Source: Pullichristensenella sp963930055
GTDB taxonomy: Bacteria > Bacillota > Clostridia > Christensenellales > Aristaeellaceae
Assembly: GCA_963930055.1 (NCBI GenBank)
Contig: CAWVKS010000007.1
Location: forward strand, 124,001-188,000
Direction: 5' to 3'
DNA: 64,000 nt
In this document: positions 17,836 to 25,715 of the stretch, piece by piece
How the letters are laid out: every line of letters starts with the position of its first letter
Position numbering within the stretch: the first letter of the stretch is position 1
Notes under the pieces: model-generated
Told to the model about the DNA's origin: nothing
The model's database searches: none
Seen by the model: the letters and a program-made list of their open reading frames with translations, nothing else
Position numbers and translations under genes: made by a program

Positions 17836-18909
17836 TCAGTCGCCGAAGCTGATGCCGATGAGCTTGGCGTGCTGGATGAGCTGGTCGTCCGGGGAGACGA
17901 CCTTCAATTTGCCGGCCACTTCGCCCAGGGGCACCTTCTTGACCTTGCCGTTGATGATGCCCACCATGTAGCCGTACTGCTCCTTGAGGATGAGGTTGGC
18001 GGCCTCCGCGCCCAGGCGGGTGGAAAGCACGCGGTCGTAGGGGCAGGGGCTGCCGCCGCGCTGCATGTGGCCGGGCACGGTGATGCGGATCTCGATGCCG
18101 GTCTTTTTGGCGATCTTCTCGGCGATCTCGTAGGAGACGGAGGGGTACTTGTAGTCGGCCTGCTTTTCCTTGAGATCCTTCTTGGAAAGGGCGGCGTCCT
18201 CTTTGGAAATGGCGCCTTCGGCCACGGCGAGGATGGTAAAGCCCTTGCCCTCCTTGGAGCGGTGCTGGATGGCCTCGATGACCTTGTCGATATCGTAGGG
18301 GATCTCGGGGATGAGGATGATGTCCGCGCCGCCGGCGATGCCCGCGTGCAGCGTCAGCCAGCCGACCTTGTGGCCCATGATCTCCACGATGAACACGCGG
18401 TTGTGGGAGGCGGCGGTGGTGTGTATGTAGTCGATGGCCTCGGTGGCGATGTCCACGGCGCTCTGGAAGCCGAAGGTCATGTCTGTGCCGTAGATGTCGT
18501 TGTCGATGGTCTTGGGCAGGTGGATGATGTTCAGGCCCTCCTCGCGCAGGAGGTTGGCGGTCTTTTGGGTGCCGTTGCCGCCGAGGATCACCAGGCAATC
18601 AAGGCGGAGCTTGTAGTAGTTCTGCTTCATGGCCTCGACTTTGTCCAGGCCCTTCTCGTCCGGCACGCGCATCAGCTTGAACGGCTGGCGGGAGGTGCCC
18701 AGGATGGTGCCGCCCTTGGTGAGTATGCCGGAAAAGTCGCGCGAGGTCAGCATGCGGTAGTCGCCGTAAATCAGGCCCTTGTAGCCATCCATGAAGCCAT
18801 AGACTTCCAGTTCGGTGAGGTTGTGGCTAAGTCCCTTCACCACGCCGCGCATGGTGGCGTTGAGCGCCTGGCAATCGCCGCCGCTGGTCAAAAGTCCGAT
18901 CCGTTTCAT
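17836..18909 (-). CDS. pfkA: 6-phosphofructokinase, ATP-type signature
   Basis: Phosphorylates fructose 6-phosphate. The 357-residue protein has TSGGDCQALN (about 8), ILGGNGTQKTA (about 102), PKTIDNDIYGTDMTFGF (about 124), MGHKVGWL and PGHMQRGG. Gly after GGN corresponds to the ATP-type residue 104, whereas PPi enzymes have Asp there. The Lys in PKTIDND is the residue found in PPi enzymes and in the mixed G104/K124 clade, so ATP is likely but not certain. A second PFK at 31987-33234 has the PPi signature. Confidence 0.93.
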   Translation of the reverse strand: MKRIGLLTSGGDCQALNATMRGVVKGLSHNLTELEVYGFMDGYKGLIYGDYRMLTSRDFSGILTKGGTILGTSRQPFKLMRVPDEKGLDKVEAMKQNYYKLRLDCLVILGGNGTQKTANLLREEGLNIIHLPKTIDNDIYGTDMTFGFQSAVDIATEAIDYIHTTAASHNRVFIVEIMGHKVGWLTLHAGIAGGADIILIPEIPYDIDKVIEAIQHRSKEGKGFTILAVAEGAISKEDAALSKKDLKEKQADYKYPSVSYEIAEKIAKKTGIEIRITVPGHMQRGGSPCPYDRVLSTRLGAEAANLILKEQYGYMVGIINGKVKKVPLGEVAGKLKVVSPDDQLIQHAKLIGISFGD

Positions 18910-18971
18910 TCGGGGTCACGCTCCTCTCAAGATCTGCCCTTGGGATCCATCCATGTTTTTTCAATACGTCT

Positions 18972-19000
18972 ATTATACGCGAAACAGTCGCGTTTCGCAA
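18972..19000 (-). promoter_or_regulatory. pfkA promoter with palindromic operator in the spacer
   Basis: TTGCGA (19000-18995), 17-nt spacer, TATAAT (18977-18972). A perfect inverted repeat GCGAAAC-6nt-GTTTCGC (18979-18998) fills the spacer and overlaps the -35, an ideal place for a repressor. The regulator is not identified. Confidence 0.8.
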
Positions 19001-19068
19001 CAAATAAATAACAAATAGAGCTGTTTTTAACATAAAATACACATATATGTGTCCACCGCAAGAGAAAA

Positions 19069-19102
19069 AACGCCCGCCCGATGGCAAGAGCGGGCAGGCG
19101 TT
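19069..19102 (-). terminator. Terminator after metQ
   Basis: Stem AACGCC-GCCCG / CGGGC-GGCGTT followed on the minus strand by a T-run (TTTTTTCTCTT). Confidence 0.85.
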
Positions 19103-19118
19103 GTGCGCGAAAGGGCGC

Positions 19119-19937
19119 TTATTCGGCGGCCTCCACGGTGAAGGTGGGCACGAAGCCGCGCTCGACGATGAGGTCGTAGACCTTCTGGGTGTAGACGCAG
19201 CTTTCCAGCGCCTTGACGAAATCCGCCTCGGCGTTCTCCGGCTTGACGGCGAACACATTGACGTAGGACTGGCCGGCGAGGCTGTCGGCGGTCTCGGCGT
19301 AGGCGGCGTCGGTGTTGGGGTTGAGCTCGGCCAGGGCGGCGTTGTTGCCGTTGATGACGGCGAAGGCCACGTCGCCGCGCAGGCCGGGGATGAGTTCGGC
19401 GTTGGCCTCGTAGAACTCAAGGCCGTTGGGGTTGAGATCGCCGGTGATGTCGTCCGGGGTGACGACGCTCTCCAGCGTGGTGCCCTCGGGCACGGAGATG
19501 AGGCCGGCGTCGGCCAGCAGCAGGAAGGCGCGGGTCATGTTGGTGGGGTCGTTGGGCACGGCGATGGCGTCGCCCTCGGCGATCTCATCCAGGGAGGTCT
19601 TGGTGCCGGGATAGATGCCCATGGGCTCAAAGTGGGTGGGGATGACGGCGGCGAGCTGCTCCTCCTCGGAGACGGAGGCGTTGTAGCCGTCCAGGTAGGG
19701 GATATGCTGGAAGAAGTTGATCATCACGTCCCCGCCGGCGACGGCCGGGTTCTCGGTGACGTAGTCCGTGACCTCGATCAGCTCCAGCTCATAGCCGGCG
19801 GCGGCAAGGTCCTCCTCGATGAGGCGGACGACCTCCGCGTGCGGGCTGGGCGTGGCGATGACGGACAGCGTCTCGGCCATGGCGCAGCCGGTGAAGGCAA
19901 GCGCGAGCACCAGCAGGGCGGCAAACAGTTTCTTCAT
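19119..19937 (-). CDS. metQ: Methionine ABC transporter substrate-binding lipoprotein
   Basis: A 272-residue NlpA/MetQ family lipoprotein. The signal peptide ends in the lipobox LAFTGC (Cys 18). The mature part has ATPSPHAEVVRLIEEDL, FFQHIPYLDGYN, GIYPGTKTSLDEI and AVPNDPTNMTRAFLLL, and the conserved Asn and Arg of the ligand site are visible. It is the third gene of a metN-metI-metQ operon, 60 nt after metI. Substrate assignment to methionine follows the family; D-methionine or methionine sulfoxide are also possible. Confidence 0.93.
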   Translation of the reverse strand: MKKLFAALLVLALAFTGCAMAETLSVIATPSPHAEVVRLIEEDLAAAGYELELIEVTDYVTENPAVAGGDVMINFFQHIPYLDGYNASVSEEEQLAAVIPTHFEPMGIYPGTKTSLDEIAEGDAIAVPNDPTNMTRAFLLLADAGLISVPEGTTLESVVTPDDITGDLNPNGLEFYEANAELIPGLRGDVAFAVINGNNAALAELNPNTDAAYAETADSLAGQSYVNVFAVKPENAEADFVKALESCVYTQKVYDLIVERGFVPTFTVEAAE

Positions 19938-19997
19938 GGGGACTCCTCCTTTTGAAATTGGGGTCTGGTATGGTCGTCGGGAAAGCTCCCGGAACCG

Positions 19998-20644
19998 TCA
20001 GCGGATGCGATGGTCGAACTTGCGGGTGAAGTAGGCGCCGAGCATGGTGATGACCTGCACGAGGATCACCAGCACGATGCTGGCCGCGTACATGACGTCG
20101 TACTGGCGCAAATTGAGGCCGCGGGTGATGGCCAGAGCGCCCAGGCCGCCGCCGCCGGCGGCGCTGGCCATGGCGGTGTAGCCGAGGATGGTGGTCATGC
20201 AGATGGCGAAGCCGTTGATCAGCGAGGGCATGGCCTCGGGGATGAGCACCTTGCGGATGATCTGGAAAGTGCTCGAGCCCATGGACTGGGCGGCTTCGAT
20301 GATGCCGTTGTCCACCTCGTTGAAGCTGCCCTCCACCATGCGCGCCACGTAGGGGAAGGCGCTCACCGTCAGGGGGAAGATCACCGAGGCGGTGCCGATG
20401 GCGCGGCCCATGACCACGCGCGTCACCGGGAAGAGCATGGCCAGGAGGATGATGAAGGGGATGGAGCGCAGGAAGTTGACGATCGCGCCGGCCACGGCGT
20501 TGAACGTGGGCATGGGGCGGATGCCGCCGCGGCGGGAGATGACGAGCAGGACGCCCAGCGGCAGGCCGATGATGTAACTCACGAGCGTGGAAGGCACGGT
20601 CATTTGCAGCGTTTCCAACAGCGCTTCCCAGATCTGGTCCCAGT

Positions 20645-20648
<4 letters not shown>
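19998..20648 (-). CDS. metI: Methionine ABC transporter permease
   Basis: A 216-residue MetI-type permease with five to six membrane segments. It has the EAA-loop region (EAAQSMGSSTFQIIRKVLIPEA, cut to its family pattern EAA---G) near residue 130, TVPSTLVSYIIGLPLGV near 20 and a GLNLRQYDVMYA tail. Its ATG overlaps the metN stop (ATGA), indicating translational coupling. Confidence 0.94.
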
Positions 20649-21655
<1,007 letters not shown>

Positions 21656-21687
21656 GGTCTGTTCATCCTTTCCCGGTCCGCAATACA

Positions 21688-21717
21688 AAAGCCGCTCCGC
21701 ATGATTGCGAAGCGGCA
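21688..21717 (-). terminator. Attenuator terminator before metN
   Basis: Minus-strand stem GCCGCT/AGCGGC with an inner CGC/GCG step, followed by TTTTG, between the leader-peptide stop and metN. Its position after a short coding leader is that of an attenuator. Confidence 0.75.
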
Positions 21718-21756
21718 GAGATCCACGATTCCTCAGCGAATATCCGGCAACACAAA

Positions 21757-21810
21757 TCACACGCGAAGGCAGCCTGCGCGCTTGGACATTCGCATGGCAA
21801 ACTGCTTCAT
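21757..21810 (-). CDS. Leader peptide before metNIQ (17 residues)
   Basis: Reads MKQFAMRMSKRAGCLRV and stops at TGA 21759-21757. A strong ribosome binding site (AAGGAGGG) lies 7 nt upstream and the promoter TTGACT-17-TATAAT is 50 nt further up. Three of the first eight residues are methionine, the transported amino acid, and an intrinsic terminator follows about 40 nt after the stop. This is the layout of a ribosome-mediated attenuator. No S-box or T-box consensus could be found here. Regulation by methionine is an inference. Confidence 0.65.
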   Translation of the reverse strand: MKQFAMRMSKRAGCLRV

Positions 21811-21858
21811 CGTGCAACCCTCCTTCGTAAGATGCCGCGTAAAGGAACGATTGTGGAT

Positions 21859-21887
21859 ATTATAGCGCCTCCGCATGCAAAAGTCAA
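21859..21887 (-). promoter_or_regulatory. metNIQ promoter
   Basis: TTGACT (21887-21882), 17-nt spacer, TATAAT (21864-21859). Confidence 0.85.
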
Positions 21888-21966
21888 CCGTTTCCGACAA
21901 GATCGCGGCGAAAAGGCGCTGATTTAATCAAACGATTACAATTCGCTTGCAGAAGCGCGCTCCCCC

Positions 21967-22134
21967 CTACCGTCCCCGGGCGGCGCGCGCAGCGCGGGCC
22001 CGCAAGTCGGCAAAGGAACCGATGTCGCCCGGGTCGCGGCTGATCCTGCCGCGTACGTCCGCGGGCAGGGCGAGGTAAAAATCCCGCGCCTGGGCGTCAC
22101 TCTCCAAAAGCGCGGTGAGGTCGGCTTTTCCCAT
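21967..22134 (-). CDS. Small conserved-looking protein, 55 residues
   Basis: ATG 22134 follows an AGGTGATC ribosome binding site; the stop is TAG 21969-21967. The product begins MGKADLTALLESDAQARDF, continues YLALPADVRGRISRDPGDI and ends in an Arg/Ala-rich helix. The middle (LPxxVRxxI ... IxSFxxLRxxA) resembles short Firmicute proteins with the same pattern but unknown role. It is cytosolic and predicted helical. It stands alone between the methionine transporter and the toxin cassette, divergent from the latter. Confidence 0.7.
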   Translation of the reverse strand: MGKADLTALLESDAQARDFYLALPADVRGRISRDPGDIGSFADLRARAARAARGR

Positions 22135-22213
22135 TTTGATCACCTCTCAAACAGTTTGCCCGGCGGAGGCGGAGGGTTGCGCGGCTTTTTTTGCCGGTTG
22201 TCACCCGGAGGTA

Positions 22214-22242
22214 TTGCGGCGCATGGAAAAAGCAGGTATAAT
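22214..22242 (+). promoter_or_regulatory. Promoter of the secreted-toxin cassette
   Basis: TTGCGG (22214-22219), 17-nt spacer, TATAAT (22237-22242). A leader of about 75 nt precedes the first gene, with AAGGAGG before ATG 22327. Confidence 0.8.
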
Positions 22243-22326
22243 ATATTCAAAAATGCTCTAACGCATTTCTTACAGACCCAAAATGCGTGACACCCGTCAT
22301 GAACACACTTCAAGGAGGCTGACCGC

Positions 22327-23853
22327 ATGAAACAACGTTTCTGTCTGCTGCTGGCGGCGCTGCTGCTGTTTGGCTCTTTGCCCGGCCTTACCGAGGAGGG
22401 CAACTTCTTTGATTCGGCGGGCAAGTTTCTGGGGGACGCGTGGGATTCTGTCAGCGACGCTGCCGCCGACGCCGGGGAAGCGATCGGACAGGCGTGGGAC
22501 GACGTGGGCGCCTTTGCCGCCGACACGTGGAATCAGGCGGGCGCTTTTCTGGGCGCAAAGAGCGAGGAATTTTCCGTCTGGATGAGCGTTGCCGGCAACG
22601 ACGCGCTTGAAAAGCTCAAGGGCATGTACGACGAAACGACGGTGGAGATGGGGATCGACACAGGTTCCGCCAACGACCTGTGGCTCCAGTCCATGAACTA
22701 CGCGGACGCCAACGAAATTGCCAACGTGACGCAGGCCAAGCTGACGCTCGCCGCCCTTGCCTATGCGCAGGAGGCGGACCCGGAAGGCGACGCGGCGCAG
22801 GCCGCGCTGGACATGCTGCTTGGCAGCGGCATCACCGATCAGGCGGCGGCGGACGCCGCTTTGGCGAGTATGCTTGCCGCGAACCTTGAAGCGCCCGACC
22901 CGAACGAGCCGCGCTACTATCTGGGCGAGGTGGTCAACACCGGCGTGGACAACGGCTATTCCGAAGCGCGCGAGATCGGCGACGGGGATGTGCACTTCGG
23001 CTGGACGCTCGGCCGCTTCTTTGTGTGCGGCTTTACCAGCGTTTACGAGGATGAAAACGGCGACCCCGTATTCATCAAGACGCTGGGCGACCAGATACAG
23101 CTCTGGTTTGAACTGGAGCAGGACATCGACTGCCTGAACGGCAAGGACGCGCTGTCGATTTGTGAGGACACGAACGGCTTCGACGAGTCCTTTGGCATCA
23201 GCCGCACCAATCTGGGCCGCGGGGCCATGATCACGCGGCATACGGACTATCAGAACGCCGTGGGCGAGCCCCAGTTGTTCACCGACTATCTCTCCGCCAT
23301 CACCGCCAGCGGCGCGGACACCACCGTGCAGCTCTTTGAGGAAGGCGACTACGAGGTGGCACTGGATTATGAGATCAAGGACCAGTCCAACAAGCTGGCT
23401 CCCCAGTACGGCAATTACCGCATCGCCTTCAACTTCTCCGTGCGCAACGGCAACTGCATGGTCTACCCCTTCGACGTAGCCACCGGCGCGGAGCTGACCA
23501 ACACCGCCGTTACGGAAAACGGCTTCTACCTCGATCTGGCGCTCTCCCGCTATCTGGACATCAACGTCAAGCGCGAGACGCTTGCCGAGGGCGCGACGGG
23601 CCTGACCGAGGACGTGCGCTTCAACCGCCCCGCCCGGGATGGCGAACAGTACACCGAGGAGGGCATCTACACCATCACCGTCAGCAACCGCTACACCGGC
23701 CAGCAGACCGTGAAGCAGATCTACGTCGGCACCAACAAGATCCTCCTTGCGCACATGGTCACGGGGCTATCCATCGAGGAAGTCCGCGAGCAGATCGCCA
23801 AGGGCGCGCAGATCGCGGAGGACGGAACGATCATCGGCATGATCGACGGTTGA
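22327..23853 (+). CDS. Secreted protein of unknown function, toxin-cassette partner
   Basis: A 508-residue protein with a cleavable-looking signal peptide (MKQRFCLLLAALLLFGSLPG). Residues 25-85 are Ala/Gly/Asp-rich amphipathic repeats (AGEAIGQAWDDVGAFAADTW). A folded region follows at about 195-420 (YYLGEVVNTGVDNGYSEA, HFGWTLGRFFVCGFTSVYED, GRGAMITRHTDY, LFEEGDYEVALDYEI), which looks beta-rich. I do not recognise a named domain. It is followed after 13 nt by the LHH toxin gene and then its immunity gene, so a role in display, delivery or protection of the toxin is plausible but unproven. Confidence 0.75.
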   Translation: MKQRFCLLLAALLLFGSLPGLTEEGNFFDSAGKFLGDAWDSVSDAAADAGEAIGQAWDDVGAFAADTWNQAGAFLGAKSEEFSVWMSVAGNDALEKLKGMYDETTVEMGIDTGSANDLWLQSMNYADANEIANVTQAKLTLAALAYAQEADPEGDAAQAALDMLLGSGITDQAAADAALASMLAANLEAPDPNEPRYYLGEVVNTGVDNGYSEAREIGDGDVHFGWTLGRFFVCGFTSVYEDENGDPVFIKTLGDQIQLWFELEQDIDCLNGKDALSICEDTNGFDESFGISRTNLGRGAMITRHTDYQNAVGEPQLFTDYLSAITASGADTTVQLFEEGDYEVALDYEIKDQSNKLAPQYGNYRIAFNFSVRNGNCMVYPFDVATGAELTNTAVTENGFYLDLALSRYLDINVKRETLAEGATGLTEDVRFNRPARDGEQYTEEGIYTITVSNRYTGQQTVKQIYVGTNKILLAHMVTGLSIEEVREQIAKGAQIAEDGTIIGMIDG

Positions 23854-23866
23854 GGAGGCGCGGCAT

Positions 23867-25048
23867 ATGAAGAAGATCGTTGCCCTGTTGCTCATTGTCT
23901 CTCTGCTGGCATGCAGCCTGACGGCGTCCTTTGCCGAGGAAGCGCAGCTTCCCGCCGGCGGCGTTCCCGAGGCGGGCTTTTCCGGGATGAACGACCCGAA
24001 TCTGTTGCGATATACGGAAGACGCGATCTATGAAAACCTCGTCGCCACGCTGGACAGCGAAGAATACTTCGTCGAGAACGTCAGCGCCGTATACATTTCG
24101 CAGGAATACATCGACGAACTGGCCTACAACTCGCAGGCGAACATCTATTTCGGCTATACGCTGCAGGAACTTGCCGAGCAGTTTCAGGGGAAGAAGTACA
24201 TCTTTACCCTTGGCGACGACGGTTCCACCATCGTCACCGAGTTTGAGGAATACGACGACACCTACGACCGCGCGCTGAAGAACGTCGCCATCGGCACCGG
24301 GGTCATTCTGGTGTGCGTCACGGTCTCCCTCGTCAGCGCAGGATTGGGCGCACCCGCCGTCAGCATGATCTTCTCCGTGGCTGCCCAAAGCGGGACCAAG
24401 ATGGCTCTGTCTGGCGGCATCATGGGCGGGGTCGCCGCCGGTATTGTCACCGGCGTGCAAACCGGCGACATGGACGAGGCGCTCAAAGCCGCGGCGCTGG
24501 CCGGCAGCGAGGGCTTCAAATGGGGCGCGGTCACAGGCGTCATCAGCGGCGGCGCGAGCGAGGCGATGGCCCTCAAGGGCGCGACCCGGAGCGGCCTGAC
24601 CATGAACGAAGCCGCAACCATCCAGCGGGAATCGAAGTATCCGCTGGACGTCATCAAGCAGTTCAAATCCATGGATCAGTATGAGATCTGCAAAAATGCG
24701 GGCCTGTATCCCGTCACGGTCAACGGAAAAACATCCCTGGTGCGCGCGATTGATCTGGATTATGTGGACGACTTTGGCCGCACGAATTTGCAGCGCATGA
24801 AGGAGGGGCTTGCCGCCATCGACCCCGACAGCGGCCTGCCCTATGAACTGCATCACATCGGACAGAAGACGGATTCCACGCTCGCCATTCTGACAAAGGC
24901 CGAGCACATGCAGGGTGGGAACAACTCGATCTGGCATGAGTTTGGCTCCGCCTCGGAAGTCCACAGCGCCGCAAATGAGGTCCTGTGGAACCGTCAGAGG
25001 CAAACATACTGGAGGCAACTTGCAACTCTGTTGGAAGGCGGTATCTGA
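23867..25048 (+). CDS. Secreted toxin with C-terminal LHH-type nuclease domain
   Basis: A 393-residue protein. A signal peptide (MKKIVALLLIVSLLACSLTA) is followed by a short N-terminal domain, then a long Gly/Ala-rich hydrophobic stretch (about 140-245: VAIGTGVILVCVTVSLV, SGGIMGGVAAGIVTGV) like the pre-toxin regions of polymorphic toxins. The C-terminus has the LHH signature: LPYELHHIGQKTDS with L328-H329-H330, then AEHM (H347) and SIWH (H357). LHH domains belong to the HNH/EndoVII nuclease fold and cut DNA. The next gene, 2 nt downstream, encodes a SUKH-like immunity protein. No LXG/WXG type VII signal is seen; export appears to be Sec-dependent. Confidence 0.8.
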   Translation: MKKIVALLLIVSLLACSLTASFAEEAQLPAGGVPEAGFSGMNDPNLLRYTEDAIYENLVATLDSEEYFVENVSAVYISQEYIDELAYNSQANIYFGYTLQELAEQFQGKKYIFTLGDDGSTIVTEFEEYDDTYDRALKNVAIGTGVILVCVTVSLVSAGLGAPAVSMIFSVAAQSGTKMALSGGIMGGVAAGIVTGVQTGDMDEALKAAALAGSEGFKWGAVTGVISGGASEAMALKGATRSGLTMNEAATIQRESKYPLDVIKQFKSMDQYEICKNAGLYPVTVNGKTSLVRAIDLDYVDDFGRTNLQRMKEGLAAIDPDSGLPYELHHIGQKTDSTLAILTKAEHMQGGNNSIWHEFGSASEVHSAANEVLWNRQRQTYWRQLATLLEGGI

Positions 25049-25050
25049 AC

Positions 25051-25440
25051 ATGGCTGATTTCATAAGCATACTTTCCTCGCTGCCGGACTTTCACGCCCT
25101 TGTCGGGGCTTCCGAGGAGCAGATCGCGCAGGCGGAACGCGCCCTGTCGCTGCGATTTGCGGACGACTACCGGCAATACGTCCGCGCGTTCGGCGCTGTG
25201 TCCGCCGCGGGCCATGAACTGACCGGAATTTGCGCGTCCAAGCGCCTGAACGTGGTGGAGGTGACGCTGTCCGCAAGGGGCGCTCAACCGGCCATCCCGC
25301 GGGACTGGTACGTGCTGGAGGAAGCCACCATCGACGGCATCCTCGTCTGGCAAAGCGGCGCGGGAGAGGTCTTTCAGACGCAGCCCGGCGCGGAGCCGGT
25401 AAAGCTCGCCGCCTCCATCCGCGAATACCTGAACCTGTAA
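25051..25440 (+). CDS. SMI1/KNR4 (SUKH) family immunity protein
   Basis: A 129-residue cytosolic protein. The N-terminus has EEQIAQAERALSLRFADDYRQY, matching the SUKH helix pattern (E..LG..LP.DY..F...G). The C-terminal half (IPRDWYVLEEATIDGILVWQ, SGAGEVFQTQPGAEPVKLA, SIREYLNL) resembles B. subtilis YobK-type immunity proteins. The family neutralises nuclease toxins encoded directly upstream, which is exactly the arrangement here. ATG 25051 lies 2 nt past the toxin stop; a weak GGAAGGCGG precedes it, so translation is probably coupled. Confidence 0.8.
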   Translation: MADFISILSSLPDFHALVGASEEQIAQAERALSLRFADDYRQYVRAFGAVSAAGHELTGICASKRLNVVEVTLSARGAQPAIPRDWYVLEEATIDGILVWQSGAGEVFQTQPGAEPVKLAASIREYLNL

Positions 25441-25458
25441 AGGGAAACTTCTACGCAA

Positions 25459-25489
25459 CAGACCGCAGGATATGGCGTCCTGCGGTCTG
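25459..25489. terminator. Terminator between the toxin cassette and copA
   Basis: Perfect 12-bp stem CAGACCGCAGGA/TCCTGCGGTCTG, then TGTTTTC on the plus strand. It can serve both convergent units. Confidence 0.85.
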
Positions 25490-25508
25490 TGTTTTCACAA
25501 AGTGGCGT

Positions 25509-25715
25509 TTACGCCATCTTCGCCTCGTAGCCGGCTTCCTTGACGGCGCTGACGAGGGCTTCGTCGGAGACTTCGCCAGTGTACTGGACCACGGCGCGCT
25601 TGTTCTCCACGTCGGCCTCGGCGGCGGTGACGCCGTTTACGCCCAGCAGGGCCTTTTCCACGTGCGCCTTGCAGTGCGCGCACATCATGCCTTCAACATG
25701 CAGTACCTTTTCCAT
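25509..25715 (-). CDS. Possible separate CopZ-like chaperone from an internal start in copA
   Basis: Within the copA frame, ATG codons at 25724 and 25715 follow GAGAAAGGA. Initiation at 25715 would give a 68-residue protein with one HMA domain (GMMCAHC), the size of CopZ copper chaperones. No stop separates it from CopA, so it may exist as the CopA tail, as a free protein, or both. This is inference from the start-site signal. Confidence 0.35.
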   Translation of the reverse strand: MEKVLHVEGMMCAHCKAHVEKALLGVNGVTAAEADVENKRAVVQYTGEVSDEALVSAVKEAGYEAKMA

